From NCBI GenBank assembly GCA_003153655.1, contig PMAK01000027.1:78270-85625 (forward strand): a stretch of DNA of 7,356 bases. Reading direction: 5' to 3'. This DNA comes from Phycisphaerales bacterium (GTDB lineage: Bacteria > Planctomycetota > Phycisphaerae > Tepidisphaerales > Tepidisphaeraceae). Both the position numbers and the translations under genes were made by a program. The notes beneath the pieces are model-generated. The model was not told the DNA's origin. It saw nothing but the letters and a program-made list of their open reading frames with translations, and searched no databases. Shown piece after piece: positions 1 through 6,134 of this stretch (the stretch's first letter is position 1; each line of letters starts with the position of its first letter).

Positions 1-420
1 CGCGATCTTCGTGCTGACCCGATACCCGCCCGGATTTTGTGGATCGAGGTGCAGCGATGTGGTGATCCCCTCCAGATGCATTCGCTGCGTGCCGGGAATG
101 CGCGGGTCGTAGACAATCTTCGCATTGTTCAGCTCAAAGGTTTTGATGCGAATCAAATCGCCTATTTTCGGCATCGGCGTCGATGGCCCGGAAGCAGGAG
201 CTGACGCCGGCAGATTAGGCACGCCCACAAACCGCGACGACCCCGGCTCAACCGCAACGGCCGAGATCGCGAGCTCATCAAGAATAATCTTATCGATCAC
301 AATCGGCTTGCCGCAAATAATCGGCTCCGTCATCGCCACATCCAGGCTCTTGCAGGCGACGACATCCATCTTCTGCCCCGGATTCACCGGATCATCAGCC
401 GATATCCGGAAATTTTTCAG
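1..420 (-). repeat. Second copy of the duplicated AsmA-like domain (runs to the window edge)
   Basis: This stretch encodes residues 407-546 and aligns collinearly with the copy at 1000-1431. Its linker is shorter and Pro/Ala/Ser-rich, where the first copy has a Ser-rich one. The copy is still similar to the first at the window boundary, so it continues outside. More copies could follow. Confidence 0.8.
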
Positions 421-1638
421 ATCAATCGCCGCCAGCGGCTCGCCGGGCTTTGCCGGCGCTTGGCCGATGATGCTCTTCAGCGACCCGGCCACATTAAAAT
501 CCAGATCGAGCCGAGCCGATGATCCCGACGCCATAGCCTGATTGGCCAGCAGCTTTTCCAGCACCATGCCGGCCACTTTCAGATGCAGATCGGCATCAAG
601 GCGGTCATTCAATGTCGCCGATCCCGAAAGATCCGCCGAGCCTCCCAGCGCGACAATCTTCAGAGATGACAGCAGCGCCTTCCCATCCGCAAACCGCGCG
701 TCCAGAGCAAGACTGTCCACGGGAATGCGCAATCCACCCATCGCAATATTCGCGCCGTCCAATTTAACGGTCGCCTCCACGTTCCCCTTCATCGGGTCCA
801 TGATCGGCATCGAACCCGTGACCTCCACATTCAGCTTCCCCCGCGCCTCATACTGCTTCAGCATCGCCTGCAACTCCGGCGGCAGATAATCCAGCTTGTC
901 CTGCCCGAGGTCCGCCAGCAATTTAATATCCACATCCCGCACGCTGAACGAATCCAGATTGAGCTGCCCCGCCAGTTGCAAATTAAACACCGGCTTGCGC
1001 GCGATCGTCGTATCCAGCTTGTACCAGCCCGCATCCGTCGGCTCGATATTGAGCACCGTATTGATCTGATCCAGCGACATCGGCACTGTTCCCGCGATGC
1101 GCGGATCGTAAACGATCTTGCCATCCGTGATTTGCACCAGCCGCATTTGAAACACATCGCTCAATTTTTTCGGCGCGCTGGACGCGCTCGTATCAGAATT
1201 GCTGCTCGATCCACTTCGAATCAGATTTGAAAACCCCACAAAATCTTTCGACCCCGCCTCGACCGCCACCGCGGAAATCAGTGGCTGATCGAGAATGATC
1301 TTCTGAATCACGATCGGCTTGCCGATCTTCGGTATCTCGGCCAGAGAAAGCGTCGCATGCTGGCAGGCGATGATGTCGATCGTATGCCCGGGATGAGCCG
1401 GATCATCCGCCGTCAGATGCAGATTCTTCAGCGAAACCGTCAGCGGATATTCATACGCGAGATCGGTGAAGCTGAGCTTGGGGTTGATATAAGCGTTCGC
1501 GATCCCCTGAAGCTGCGTGCCGATCCAGTCCTGAATCGTTCCCGACCCCATATGCCAGACAATCAGCCCGACGGCGATCGCCAGCAGCACCAATCCTCCG
1601 CCGGCCAACATCGCGATGCGAATCAATCGCTTCTTCAT
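1..1638 (-). CDS. AsmA-like inner-membrane-anchored periplasmic protein (C-terminal part cut off by the window edge)
   Basis: The minus strand is open without a stop from the ATG at 1638-1636 to the window edge, giving 546 codons. The start is supported by a GAGGTG Shine-Dalgarno (complement of 1647-1652) 8 nt upstream. Residues 1-5 are basic (MKKRL), and about 6-27 form one hydrophobic segment, an uncleaved N-terminal anchor. The rest has no further obvious membrane segment and alternates short beta-like stretches with many 'L-x-N' and 'G-x-L-x-V' patterns. This is typical of AsmA-family proteins, which are inner-membrane anchored, extend through the periplasm and are linked to phospholipid or outer-membrane homeostasis. 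Residues about 70-213 and 407-546 are homologous repeats (LKNLHLTADDP / LKNFRISADDP; KIVYDPR in both). The middle (about 250-390) resembles the AsmA C-terminal-like domain. The gene is divergent from the lipid-enzyme genes. The family call is by pattern; a related DUF748-type protein is the main alternative. Confidence 0.72.
   Translation of the reverse strand, partial: MKKRLIRIAMLAGGGLVLLAIAVGLIVWHMGSGTIQDWIGTQLQGIANAYINPKLSFTDLAYEYPLTVSLKNLHLTADDPAHPGHTIDIIACQHATLSLAEIPKIGKPIVIQKIILDQPLISAVAVEAGSKDFVGFSNLIRSGSSSNSDTSASSAPKKLSDVFQMRLVQITDGKIVYDPRIAGTVPMSLDQINTVLNIEPTDAGWYKLDTTIARKPVFNLQLAGQLNLDSFSVRDVDIKLLADLGQDKLDYLPPELQAMLKQYEARGKLNVEVTGSMPIMDPMKGNVEATVKLDGANIAMGGLRIPVDSLALDARFADGKALLSSLKIVALGGSADLSGSATLNDRLDADLHLKVAGMVLEKLLANQAMASGSSARLDLDFNVAGSLKSIIGQAPAKPGEPLAAIDLKNFRISADDPVNPGQKMDVVACKSLDVAMTEPIICGKPIVIDKIILDELAISAVAVEPGSSRFVGVPNLPASAPASGPSTPMPKIGDLIRIKTFELNNAKIVYDPRIPGTQRMHLEGITTSLHLDPQNPGGYRVSTKIA
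1000..1431 (-). repeat. First copy of a duplicated domain inside the AsmA-like gene
   Basis: This stretch encodes residues about 70-213. It matches residues 407-546 (positions 1-420) in the same order: an LKN-x-x-x-x-ADDP opening, an I/V-A-C motif, GKPIVI-x-KIILD, ISAVAVE, FVG-x-x-NL, a variable Ser/Ala/Pro-rich linker, and KIVYDPRI-x-GT. In the 34-residue core starting at GKPIVI I count 25 identical residues. The offset is 337 codons before the linker and 333 after it. The DNA copies differ at many third positions, so the duplication is not recent. Confidence 0.85.
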
Positions 1639-1782
1639 GCTCGAATCACCTCAATACAAGGAAGCCGGATAAATCTCTCCCCTCCCAATCACAGCCGGGA
1701 AATATGCCGTCGCGAACTGAGCCTTGAACGTTGTGTGCGCGGATTATAGTGAGCGGCTAATTTCCTTGCCAGCAGTCTCGGT

Positions 1783-1810
1783 TTGATGATCCGTACGACC
1801 CTTGTATACT
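1783..1810 (+). promoter_or_regulatory. Candidate sigma-70-type promoter for the ketoreductase operon
   Basis: TTGATG (1783-1788) and TATACT (1805-1810) are separated by 16 bp. They match 4/6 and 5/6 of the -35 and -10 consensus. The predicted transcription start near 1817 would give a leader of about 25 nt carrying the AGAGGA ribosome-binding site. A weaker alternative, TTGAAC (1724-1729) with TATAGT (1745-1750), has a short 15-bp spacer. No operator repeat was seen. Confidence 0.5.
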
Positions 1811-1826
1811 CGCCCCACCAGCAATA

Positions 1827-1832
1827 AGAGGA
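1827..1832 (+). promoter_or_regulatory. Ribosome-binding site AGAGGA that fixes the TTG start of the ketoreductase
   Basis: AGAGGA lies 9 nt upstream of the TTG at 1842. No ATG occurs in this frame before residue 102, and the Rossmann glycine motif lies at residues 13-19 counted from the TTG. The site and the protein length therefore agree on a non-ATG start. Confidence 0.75.
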
Positions 1833-1841
1833 CGCCCTTCT

Positions 1842-2576
1842 TTGCCAGAAAATCTTTCAAACATAGCCCTCATCGTCGGCGGCAGCCGCGGCATCGGTCG
1901 GGCCACCGCCATCCGCCTCGCTCGTTCCGGCTGCGACATCTGGCTCACCTATCGCGGCAATCACGAACAAGCCAAAATCACCCAGGAACAAATCCAACAG
2001 CTTGGCCGAAAATGCGATCTCCTCTGCTTCGATGTCAGCGATCACGAAGCAACTGAAAAAGCCCTTCGCAACCGCGCCGAGGAGACCGCGCCATCCATCA
2101 TCGTTTACAATGCCGGAATTACGCGCGATAACCTCCTCGTCTGGATGAAGCCGGAGGAATGGAGCGCTGTCATTCGCACCGATCTTGACGGGTTTTACAA
2201 CGTCATGAATTCCGTCCTCTTTTCCATGCTTCGAGCCCGGCGTGGCCGCATCGTTGCCGTCGCCTCGATTTCAGGACAGGTGGGTCAGGCCGGGCAGGTC
2301 AATTATTCCGCGGCCAAGGCGGGCCTCATCGGCGCGTGCAAAGCCTTGGCTCGTGAAATCGGCAAGAGAAATATCATCGTCAACGTCGTCGCCCCCGGCC
2401 TCATCGAAACGGATATGACGGCCGGCTTGCCAAAGGAGCAGATACTGCCGATGATTCCACTTGGACGCATCGGCCAGCCGGATGATGTAGCTTCGGTCAT
2501 CGAGTTTCTTTGCCGGGAATCGTCGATGTACATTCACGGACAGGTGATCGGGATCAACGGCGGCCTTTCGACCTGA
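1842..2576 (+). CDS. FabG-like 3-oxoacyl-ACP reductase (short-chain dehydrogenase, 244 aa)
   Basis: This is a cytoplasmic classical SDR, predicted to reduce a 3-oxoacyl-ACP to the 3-hydroxy form with NADPH. Motifs in order are the cofactor loop GGSRGIG (13-19, a Gly replacing the usual Thr/Ala), R16 and R38 (both favouring NADPH), NAGI (90-93), catalytic S142, and Y155-x-x-x-K159 in NYSAAKAG. Then come the PGLIETDM segment (185-192) and a C-terminal GING. The usual tetrad Asn is replaced by Asp at residue 114 (TDLDGFYNV), 28 residues before S142 as in E. coli FabG. Segments such as DLDGFYNV and GQVNYSAAKAGLIGA resemble the ketoreductases of aryl-polyene clusters more than housekeeping FabG. 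Length is normal for the family. The TTG start is supported by a good Shine-Dalgarno. It is first in a tight run with the flavoprotein and ketosynthase genes. Substrate is inferred from family and context only. Confidence 0.9.
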   Translation: MPENLSNIALIVGGSRGIGRATAIRLARSGCDIWLTYRGNHEQAKITQEQIQQLGRKCDLLCFDVSDHEATEKALRNRAEETAPSIIVYNAGITRDNLLVWMKPEEWSAVIRTDLDGFYNVMNSVLFSMLRARRGRIVAVASISGQVGQAGQVNYSAAKAGLIGACKALAREIGKRNIIVNVVAPGLIETDMTAGLPKEQILPMIPLGRIGQPDDVASVIEFLCRESSMYIHGQVIGINGGLST

Positions 2577-2581
2577 TACGC

Positions 2582-4102
2582 ATGAAATCATACGACAGCA
2601 TCGTCGTCGGAAGTGGAATCGCCGGCCTCACCACCGCGCGAATCCTCTCGCAGCACGGGAAAAAAGTCCTGCTGCTCGAAAAGGCGTCGATCCTCGGCGG
2701 CTCGCTTGCCCGGTTCCGTGTTGAAGGGATTCCTTACGATGTCGGCTTCCATTTCACCGGCGGCTTCAACGACGAAGGCACCGGCGTTCTCGATTCAATC
2801 CTCTCCCTGCTCGGTGTTCGCGATCGCATTCATCCCATCTATTTCCCGCGCGAAGCCAACCATCGGATGATCTTCCCCAAGAGCGGGTTCGAATATATCG
2901 TGCCGTGCGGCACTGAAATCGTGCGCCAGCAGCTCAAGCGAGATTTCCCCCACGATGCCGCCGGTCTCGACCGTTATTTCACGCGATTCATGGAAGTGAT
3001 CGACAATACGCCGACGCTGGAGGTTTCCGGCTTCGACGAATTCCCCGCCCCGCTCGAAGCCGATCGCGTAACGTTGCAATCCGTGCTGGATGAATGCATT
3101 TCCGATCCGATCGTTCAAACAGTTCTCGCCGGGCTGTGCATGTGTTACGGCACGCCCCCCAATGAAGCATCGTTTTCGACGCATTGCCGCGCCTGTTACG
3201 GAATGCAGGAATCGCTCGCCCGAGTCGAAGACGGCGGCGACGCGTTCGTGGATGCGCTGGTCGATGTGCTGCGAAATGACCGGGTTGATATCCGAACGCG
3301 CTGCACCATCGCCAAATGCGAAGACGTGAAGCAGCGCAAAGTTGGGCGATTTGTCTTATCCGATGGCTCGGAAGTCAGCGCCGAGACGTGCATCTTTACC
3401 ATTCACCCGCATAGCATTCTTTCGGTCCTGCCGGAGGAAAACACCTCCAAGGCGTTCCGCGAGCGCGTGCGGGATTTCCAGGCCACCAACGGCTTTTTCA
3501 CGCTGTATGGAACCGTGGATGAGATGAAGGAAAAAGGCCCGGCCACGCTCGCTTCGATATTGCCGGATACCGATCTCAACGCGATGCTGACGTGCAATTC
3601 CTCCGAGCCGGTGGACGGCCCGATGATGGTGCTGCGAAGCCCCGAAAAAGGATCCGACGGGCCGGTGAATACCGTAACCGCCCTTGAGGTGGCGTTTCCC
3701 CAGACAATCGAACATTGGGCGGCGAGCAAATTGAAACGCCGCGCGCCGGAGTATTACGAATACAAGCGATTGCGGACGGAATCGCTGGTCAGCCGCATGA
3801 AGCAGTTCATTCCCGAATGCCGCGATATGCACGTCATCGATTCCGCGTCGACGCTGACGTACCGCGATTATCTGCACAATCCCGACGGCAGCGCTTATGG
3901 CATCCGCCAGAAGATGGGGCAGTTCAATCTCTTCGGACGCCTGCCGCTGGTGAATATCTACGCCGCCGGCCAGAGCGCGATATTGCCCGGCGTTCTCGGG
4001 GCAATGACCTCATCATTCTTCGTCTGCCGGCGGATTCTGGGCCATGAAGTCTTCCGCGAATATCTTTCTGGCAAAACATGCGTCTCAAGCGCGCGGTCAT
4101 AA
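2582..4102 (+). CDS. Phytoene-desaturase/CrtISO/retinol-saturase-like FAD oxidoreductase (506 aa)
   Basis: The protein is an FAD flavoenzyme of the CrtI superfamily. It has a dinucleotide-binding motif GSGIAGL (10-16), the ribose-binding acid E33 at the end of the second strand, LGGS (38-41), and a DVGFHFTGG segment. The C-terminal FAD motif reads IYAAGQSAILPGVLGAM (459-475). Length is normal. The DVG-x-H and AGQ...PGVLGA details favour the CrtISO/RetSat branch (isomerisation or saturation of conjugated double bonds) over classic four-step phytoene desaturases. No carotenoid gene is nearby, so the likely substrate is an acyl or polyene chain made with the flanking ketoreductase and ketosynthase; that is inference. 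The ATG at 2582 is 5 bp after the ketoreductase stop. No clear Shine-Dalgarno precedes it, which suggests translational coupling. A start at 2510 would be in frame but would add 24 out-of-family residues overlapping the reductase. The 3' end overlaps the next gene by 25 bp. Confidence 0.88.
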   Translation: MKSYDSIVVGSGIAGLTTARILSQHGKKVLLLEKASILGGSLARFRVEGIPYDVGFHFTGGFNDEGTGVLDSILSLLGVRDRIHPIYFPREANHRMIFPKSGFEYIVPCGTEIVRQQLKRDFPHDAAGLDRYFTRFMEVIDNTPTLEVSGFDEFPAPLEADRVTLQSVLDECISDPIVQTVLAGLCMCYGTPPNEASFSTHCRACYGMQESLARVEDGGDAFVDALVDVLRNDRVDIRTRCTIAKCEDVKQRKVGRFVLSDGSEVSAETCIFTIHPHSILSVLPEENTSKAFRERVRDFQATNGFFTLYGTVDEMKEKGPATLASILPDTDLNAMLTCNSSEPVDGPMMVLRSPEKGSDGPVNTVTALEVAFPQTIEHWAASKLKRRAPEYYEYKRLRTESLVSRMKQFIPECRDMHVIDSASTLTYRDYLHNPDGSAYGIRQKMGQFNLFGRLPLVNIYAAGQSAILPGVLGAMTSSFFVCRRILGHEVFREYLSGKTCVSSARS

Positions 4103-5313
4103 CCGGTTGCGGCGCGATCACCCCCATCGGCTATTCGGTGGAGGAGATGATGCGCAGCCTGGACGCCGGCGTCTGCGCCACGCGCACCATGCCGCCGGAG
4201 TGGAATCGCTATGGAAAGCTGCGCTGCCAGGTCGGCGCTCCGATTGAACTTCGCGATCCAAAGGCCATCCCCCGCGCCCTCCGCCGCACCATGAGCCCGA
4301 TGAGCATCTACGCGGTGCAGGCGACGTTGCAGGCGCTGAAGCAGGCGGCCATCGATCCCACCTCCATCGCGACCGATTCCCGCATCGGATGCATCATGGG
4401 TTCCACCACCGGCAGCCCCATCGCCATCACGCAAACATACGAAACGCTTCTATCCGGCAATGAATACGAAATGCTCGGCGCTTCGGAATTCTTCCGCTGC
4501 GTCTCGCACACCGTCGCATTAAATGTCGCGCAATATCTTGGGATCAAAGGAGTCGTCTCGGCAACATCAGCCGCCTGCGCATCGGGTCTTCAAGCCGTCG
4601 GCGCGGCTTACGATCAGATCCGCCTCGGCCGGCAGGATATTATTCTCTGCGGCGGGGCCGAGGAATTGCATGAAACCACAGTCGGATCGTTCGACATCCT
4701 TTACGCAGCCTCCAGCAAATTTAACGATTCCCCATCCCAAACGCCCCGCCCATTCGATGCCGCCCGCGATGGCCTGGTCTGCGGCGAAGGCGCTGGCGTC
4801 ATCGTTCTGGAAGATTACGAACATGCCATCAAACGCGGGGCAACGATTCTCGCCGAAGTCGTCGGCTATCACACCTGCAGCAATGGCATTCACGTCAGCC
4901 AATCCGATGATATTTCAATGACGCTCTGCATGCGGACGGCGCTGGAAGCCGCCGAACTGTCGCCGCGCGATATCGGCTATGTCGGCGCTCACGCTACCGG
5001 AACAACCCAGGGCGATGCCGCCGAGGCCAGCGCGATCCGCGCCGTCTTCGGTGCAGATATCCCGGTCAGCAGTTTGAAGGGAAATATGGGCCACACCCTC
5101 GGCGCATCCGGCCCGATCGAACTCGCCGCAACCATCGAAATGATGAACACCGGCACGATCTATCCAACGCACAATCTTCAGGAAATCGATCCCGCTTGCG
5201 CTGGCATCGCGCACGTGCGCGAAAAGACGCCGCACAAATTCACAACGTTCCTGAAAAACAGTTTTGCCTTCGGAGGGATCAACTCGGCTATTGCCTGCTC
5301 CGTTTTACGCTGA
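4078..5313 (+). CDS. FabF-like beta-ketoacyl-ACP synthase, aryl-polyene/ladderane-type (411 aa)
   Basis: This is a thiolase-fold condensing enzyme that should extend acyl-ACP by decarboxylative Claisen condensation. The N-terminus RAVITGCGAITPIG is the standard KS opening. The active-site triad is complete: nucleophile C167 (SAACASG), H305 (GAHATGT) and H339 (KGNMGH, with K334). RPFDAARDGLVCGEGAG (224-240) and the terminal NSFAFGG (394-400) are family signatures. Because the Cys is present it is a catalytic KS, not a chain-length factor. MPPEW near residue 38, GGAEEL (192-197) and FAFGGIN resemble the ketosynthases of aryl-polyene and ladderane-type clusters; I make this subfamily call from memory. 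The ATG overlaps the flavoprotein gene's last 25 bp with no strong Shine-Dalgarno, so coupling is likely. No partner KS, acyl carrier protein or dehydratase lies in the window. Confidence 0.93.
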   Translation: MRLKRAVITGCGAITPIGYSVEEMMRSLDAGVCATRTMPPEWNRYGKLRCQVGAPIELRDPKAIPRALRRTMSPMSIYAVQATLQALKQAAIDPTSIATDSRIGCIMGSTTGSPIAITQTYETLLSGNEYEMLGASEFFRCVSHTVALNVAQYLGIKGVVSATSAACASGLQAVGAAYDQIRLGRQDIILCGGAEELHETTVGSFDILYAASSKFNDSPSQTPRPFDAARDGLVCGEGAGVIVLEDYEHAIKRGATILAEVVGYHTCSNGIHVSQSDDISMTLCMRTALEAAELSPRDIGYVGAHATGTTQGDAAEASAIRAVFGADIPVSSLKGNMGHTLGASGPIELAATIEMMNTGTIYPTHNLQEIDPACAGIAHVREKTPHKFTTFLKNSFAFGGINSAIACSVLR

Positions 5314-5319
5314 TATATT
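5291..5319 (+). promoter_or_regulatory. Candidate internal promoter for the lipoprotein pair
   Basis: TTGCCT (5291-5296) and TATATT (5314-5319) are separated by 17 bp. They match 4/6 and 5/6 of the sigma-70 consensus, with the -10 just after the ketosynthase stop codon. The predicted start near 5326 leaves a short leader with AGAGGA (5337-5342), an arrangement very like that upstream of the ketoreductase. The lipoproteins and last flavoprotein could thus be transcribed separately. There is no terminator in the 36-bp gap, so read-through is also expected. Confidence 0.35.
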
Positions 5320-5349
5320 CTTGCCCATCACTTATCAGAGGACACGTCT

Positions 5350-5733
5350 ATGACCACGCGCTTGCTCGCAACGATTGCGATTGTCTCCCTCGGCGGCTTA
5401 TTTGCCGGCTGCGGTTCCAGTGGATCGTCATCATCATCCACTGCCACCACGCAGGCGTTCTCCACGCCCATTCCCCCCGACAGCATCTTCGCCCAAGTGC
5501 ATATGGGCGAAGAACGCGATGAAGTCTTTGCCGCCATCGGCCAGCCTACTTCCATCAGCGCTTACGTAACGGGCAAGGCATTTATTCCCTTCCACTACAG
5601 CGGCAGCGATGATCATCGGCTCGTCGCCCACTACAAAGGCGTCGGCGTCATCTATCTCGGCAACGACAGCGCCTATACCTCGGGCTACTCCGTCGTCGAT
5701 ATGACCTACGACCCGAACGAACCCGGCTATTGA
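5350..5733 (+). CDS. Small BamE/SmpA-like lipoprotein, copy 1 (127 aa)
   Basis: This is a predicted lipoprotein. It has a basic start (MTTR), a hydrophobic core at residues 5-20, and a lipobox L-F-A-G-C with the lipidated Cys at 21. The -3 residue is Phe, which is unusual (normally Leu/Val/Ile). A Ser/Thr-rich linker (22-35) follows, then a globular domain beginning PIPPDSI. The DEVFAAIGQPTS segment and following beta-rich part resemble the BamE/SmpA_OmlA fold of small outer-membrane lipoproteins. The canonical V-G-M is degraded here to M-G-E. The residue after Cys is Gly, not Asp, so outer-membrane sorting is the default expectation by the E. coli rule. AGAGGA lies 7 nt before the ATG. It is a tandem paralogue of the gene at 5748 (63 of 88 residues identical in the mature domain by eye). 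Its role is unknown. An envelope assembly or scaffold role is only suggested by the fold. Confidence 0.85.
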   Translation: MTTRLLATIAIVSLGGLFAGCGSSGSSSSSTATTQAFSTPIPPDSIFAQVHMGEERDEVFAAIGQPTSISAYVTGKAFIPFHYSGSDDHRLVAHYKGVGVIYLGNDSAYTSGYSVVDMTYDPNEPGY

Positions 5734-5735
5734 TC

Positions 5736-5740
5736 GAGGA
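5736..5740 (+). promoter_or_regulatory. Ribosome-binding site GAGGA that fixes the start of lipoprotein copy 2
   Basis: GAGGA lies 7 nt before the ATG at 5748. The spacing equals that of copy 1, and the resulting N-terminus (MTTRLL) matches copy 1 exactly. This rules out the in-frame TTG at 5730, which overlaps the copy 1 stop codon and would add six residues before the signal peptide. Confidence 0.75.
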
Positions 5741-5747
5741 TATCTCC

Positions 5748-6134
5748 ATGACAACCCGTTTGCTTGGATGGATCGCCATCCTCTCGCTCGGCGTTTTCTT
5801 AGCCGGCTGTCACTCCGGCGAATCGACCGATTCCTCCGCCGCGCCAACCACACAGGCCGTTGCCCGGCCCATTCCGCCTGACAGCATTTTGGCAAAAATC
5901 AAAGTAGGCATGAGCCAGGAAGAGGTCTTCGCCAAGATCGGCCAGCCGACGAGCATGGATCACTACCAGACCGGCAAGGCGTTCATCCCCTACCACTACA
6001 GCGGCAGCGACGATGTCCGCATGGGCGCTCACTACAAGGGCATCGGCCTCGTCACCTTCGGCAACGACAGCGCATACACTTCGGGTTACAGTGTCGTCGA
6101 CATCACCTATGACCCGAACGACCCGGGATATTAA
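5748..6134 (+). CDS. Small BamE/SmpA-like lipoprotein, copy 2 (128 aa)
   Basis: The layout is that of copy 1: MTTR start, hydrophobic 5-20, Cys at 21, then a Ser/Thr/Ala-rich linker and the PIPPDSI domain. Here the lipobox L-A-G-C is canonical. The domain keeps the BamE-like helix signature VGMSQEEVFAKIGQPTS, which copy 1 has partly lost. Both copies share the TGKAFIP, HYSGSDD, AHYKG and GNDSAYTSGYSVVD blocks and the same PGY C-terminus. Differences are concentrated in the linker and the first helix, which suggests that the conserved surface is the C-terminal beta-rich part. The gene lies 14 bp after copy 1, and its end overlaps the start of the FAD oxidoreductase gene, suggesting co-translation of all three. 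Predicted outer-membrane location (His after Cys). No enzymatic residues are recognised, and function is unknown. Confidence 0.88.
   Translation: MTTRLLGWIAILSLGVFLAGCHSGESTDSSAAPTTQAVARPIPPDSILAKIKVGMSQEEVFAKIGQPTSMDHYQTGKAFIPYHYSGSDDVRMGAHYKGIGLVTFGNDSAYTSGYSVVDITYDPNDPGY

Noticed and set aside
125..889. Two consecutive plus-strand open frames (125-541 and 542-889)
   Set aside because: They lie opposite the continuous AsmA-like frame, whose duplicated domain, membrane anchor and ribosome-binding site show it to be the real gene.
2510..2581. In-frame upstream ATG extending the CrtI-like protein by 24 residues
   Set aside because: The extension lies inside the ketoreductase gene and has no family resemblance. 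The ATG at 2582 puts the glycine motif at the usual residue 10.
3356..3877. 173-codon open frame on the minus strand inside the CrtI-like gene
   Set aside because: It shows no recognisable motif and overlaps a well-supported gene. Long antisense frames are expected in GC-rich coding DNA.
3958..4434. 158-codon minus-strand open frame across the flavoprotein/ketosynthase junction
   Set aside because: The His/Arg/Gly/Ala/Asp-rich translation is low in complexity and has no domain, as expected for a shadow frame.
5730..5747. TTG start for lipoprotein copy 2
   Set aside because: The ATG at 5748 has a ribosome-binding site and gives an N-terminus matching copy 1.
6013..6108. Upstream ATG at 6013 for the last flavoprotein
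   Set aside because: It would add 32 Ser/Thr/Ala-rich residues read out of frame through the conserved lipoprotein domain.
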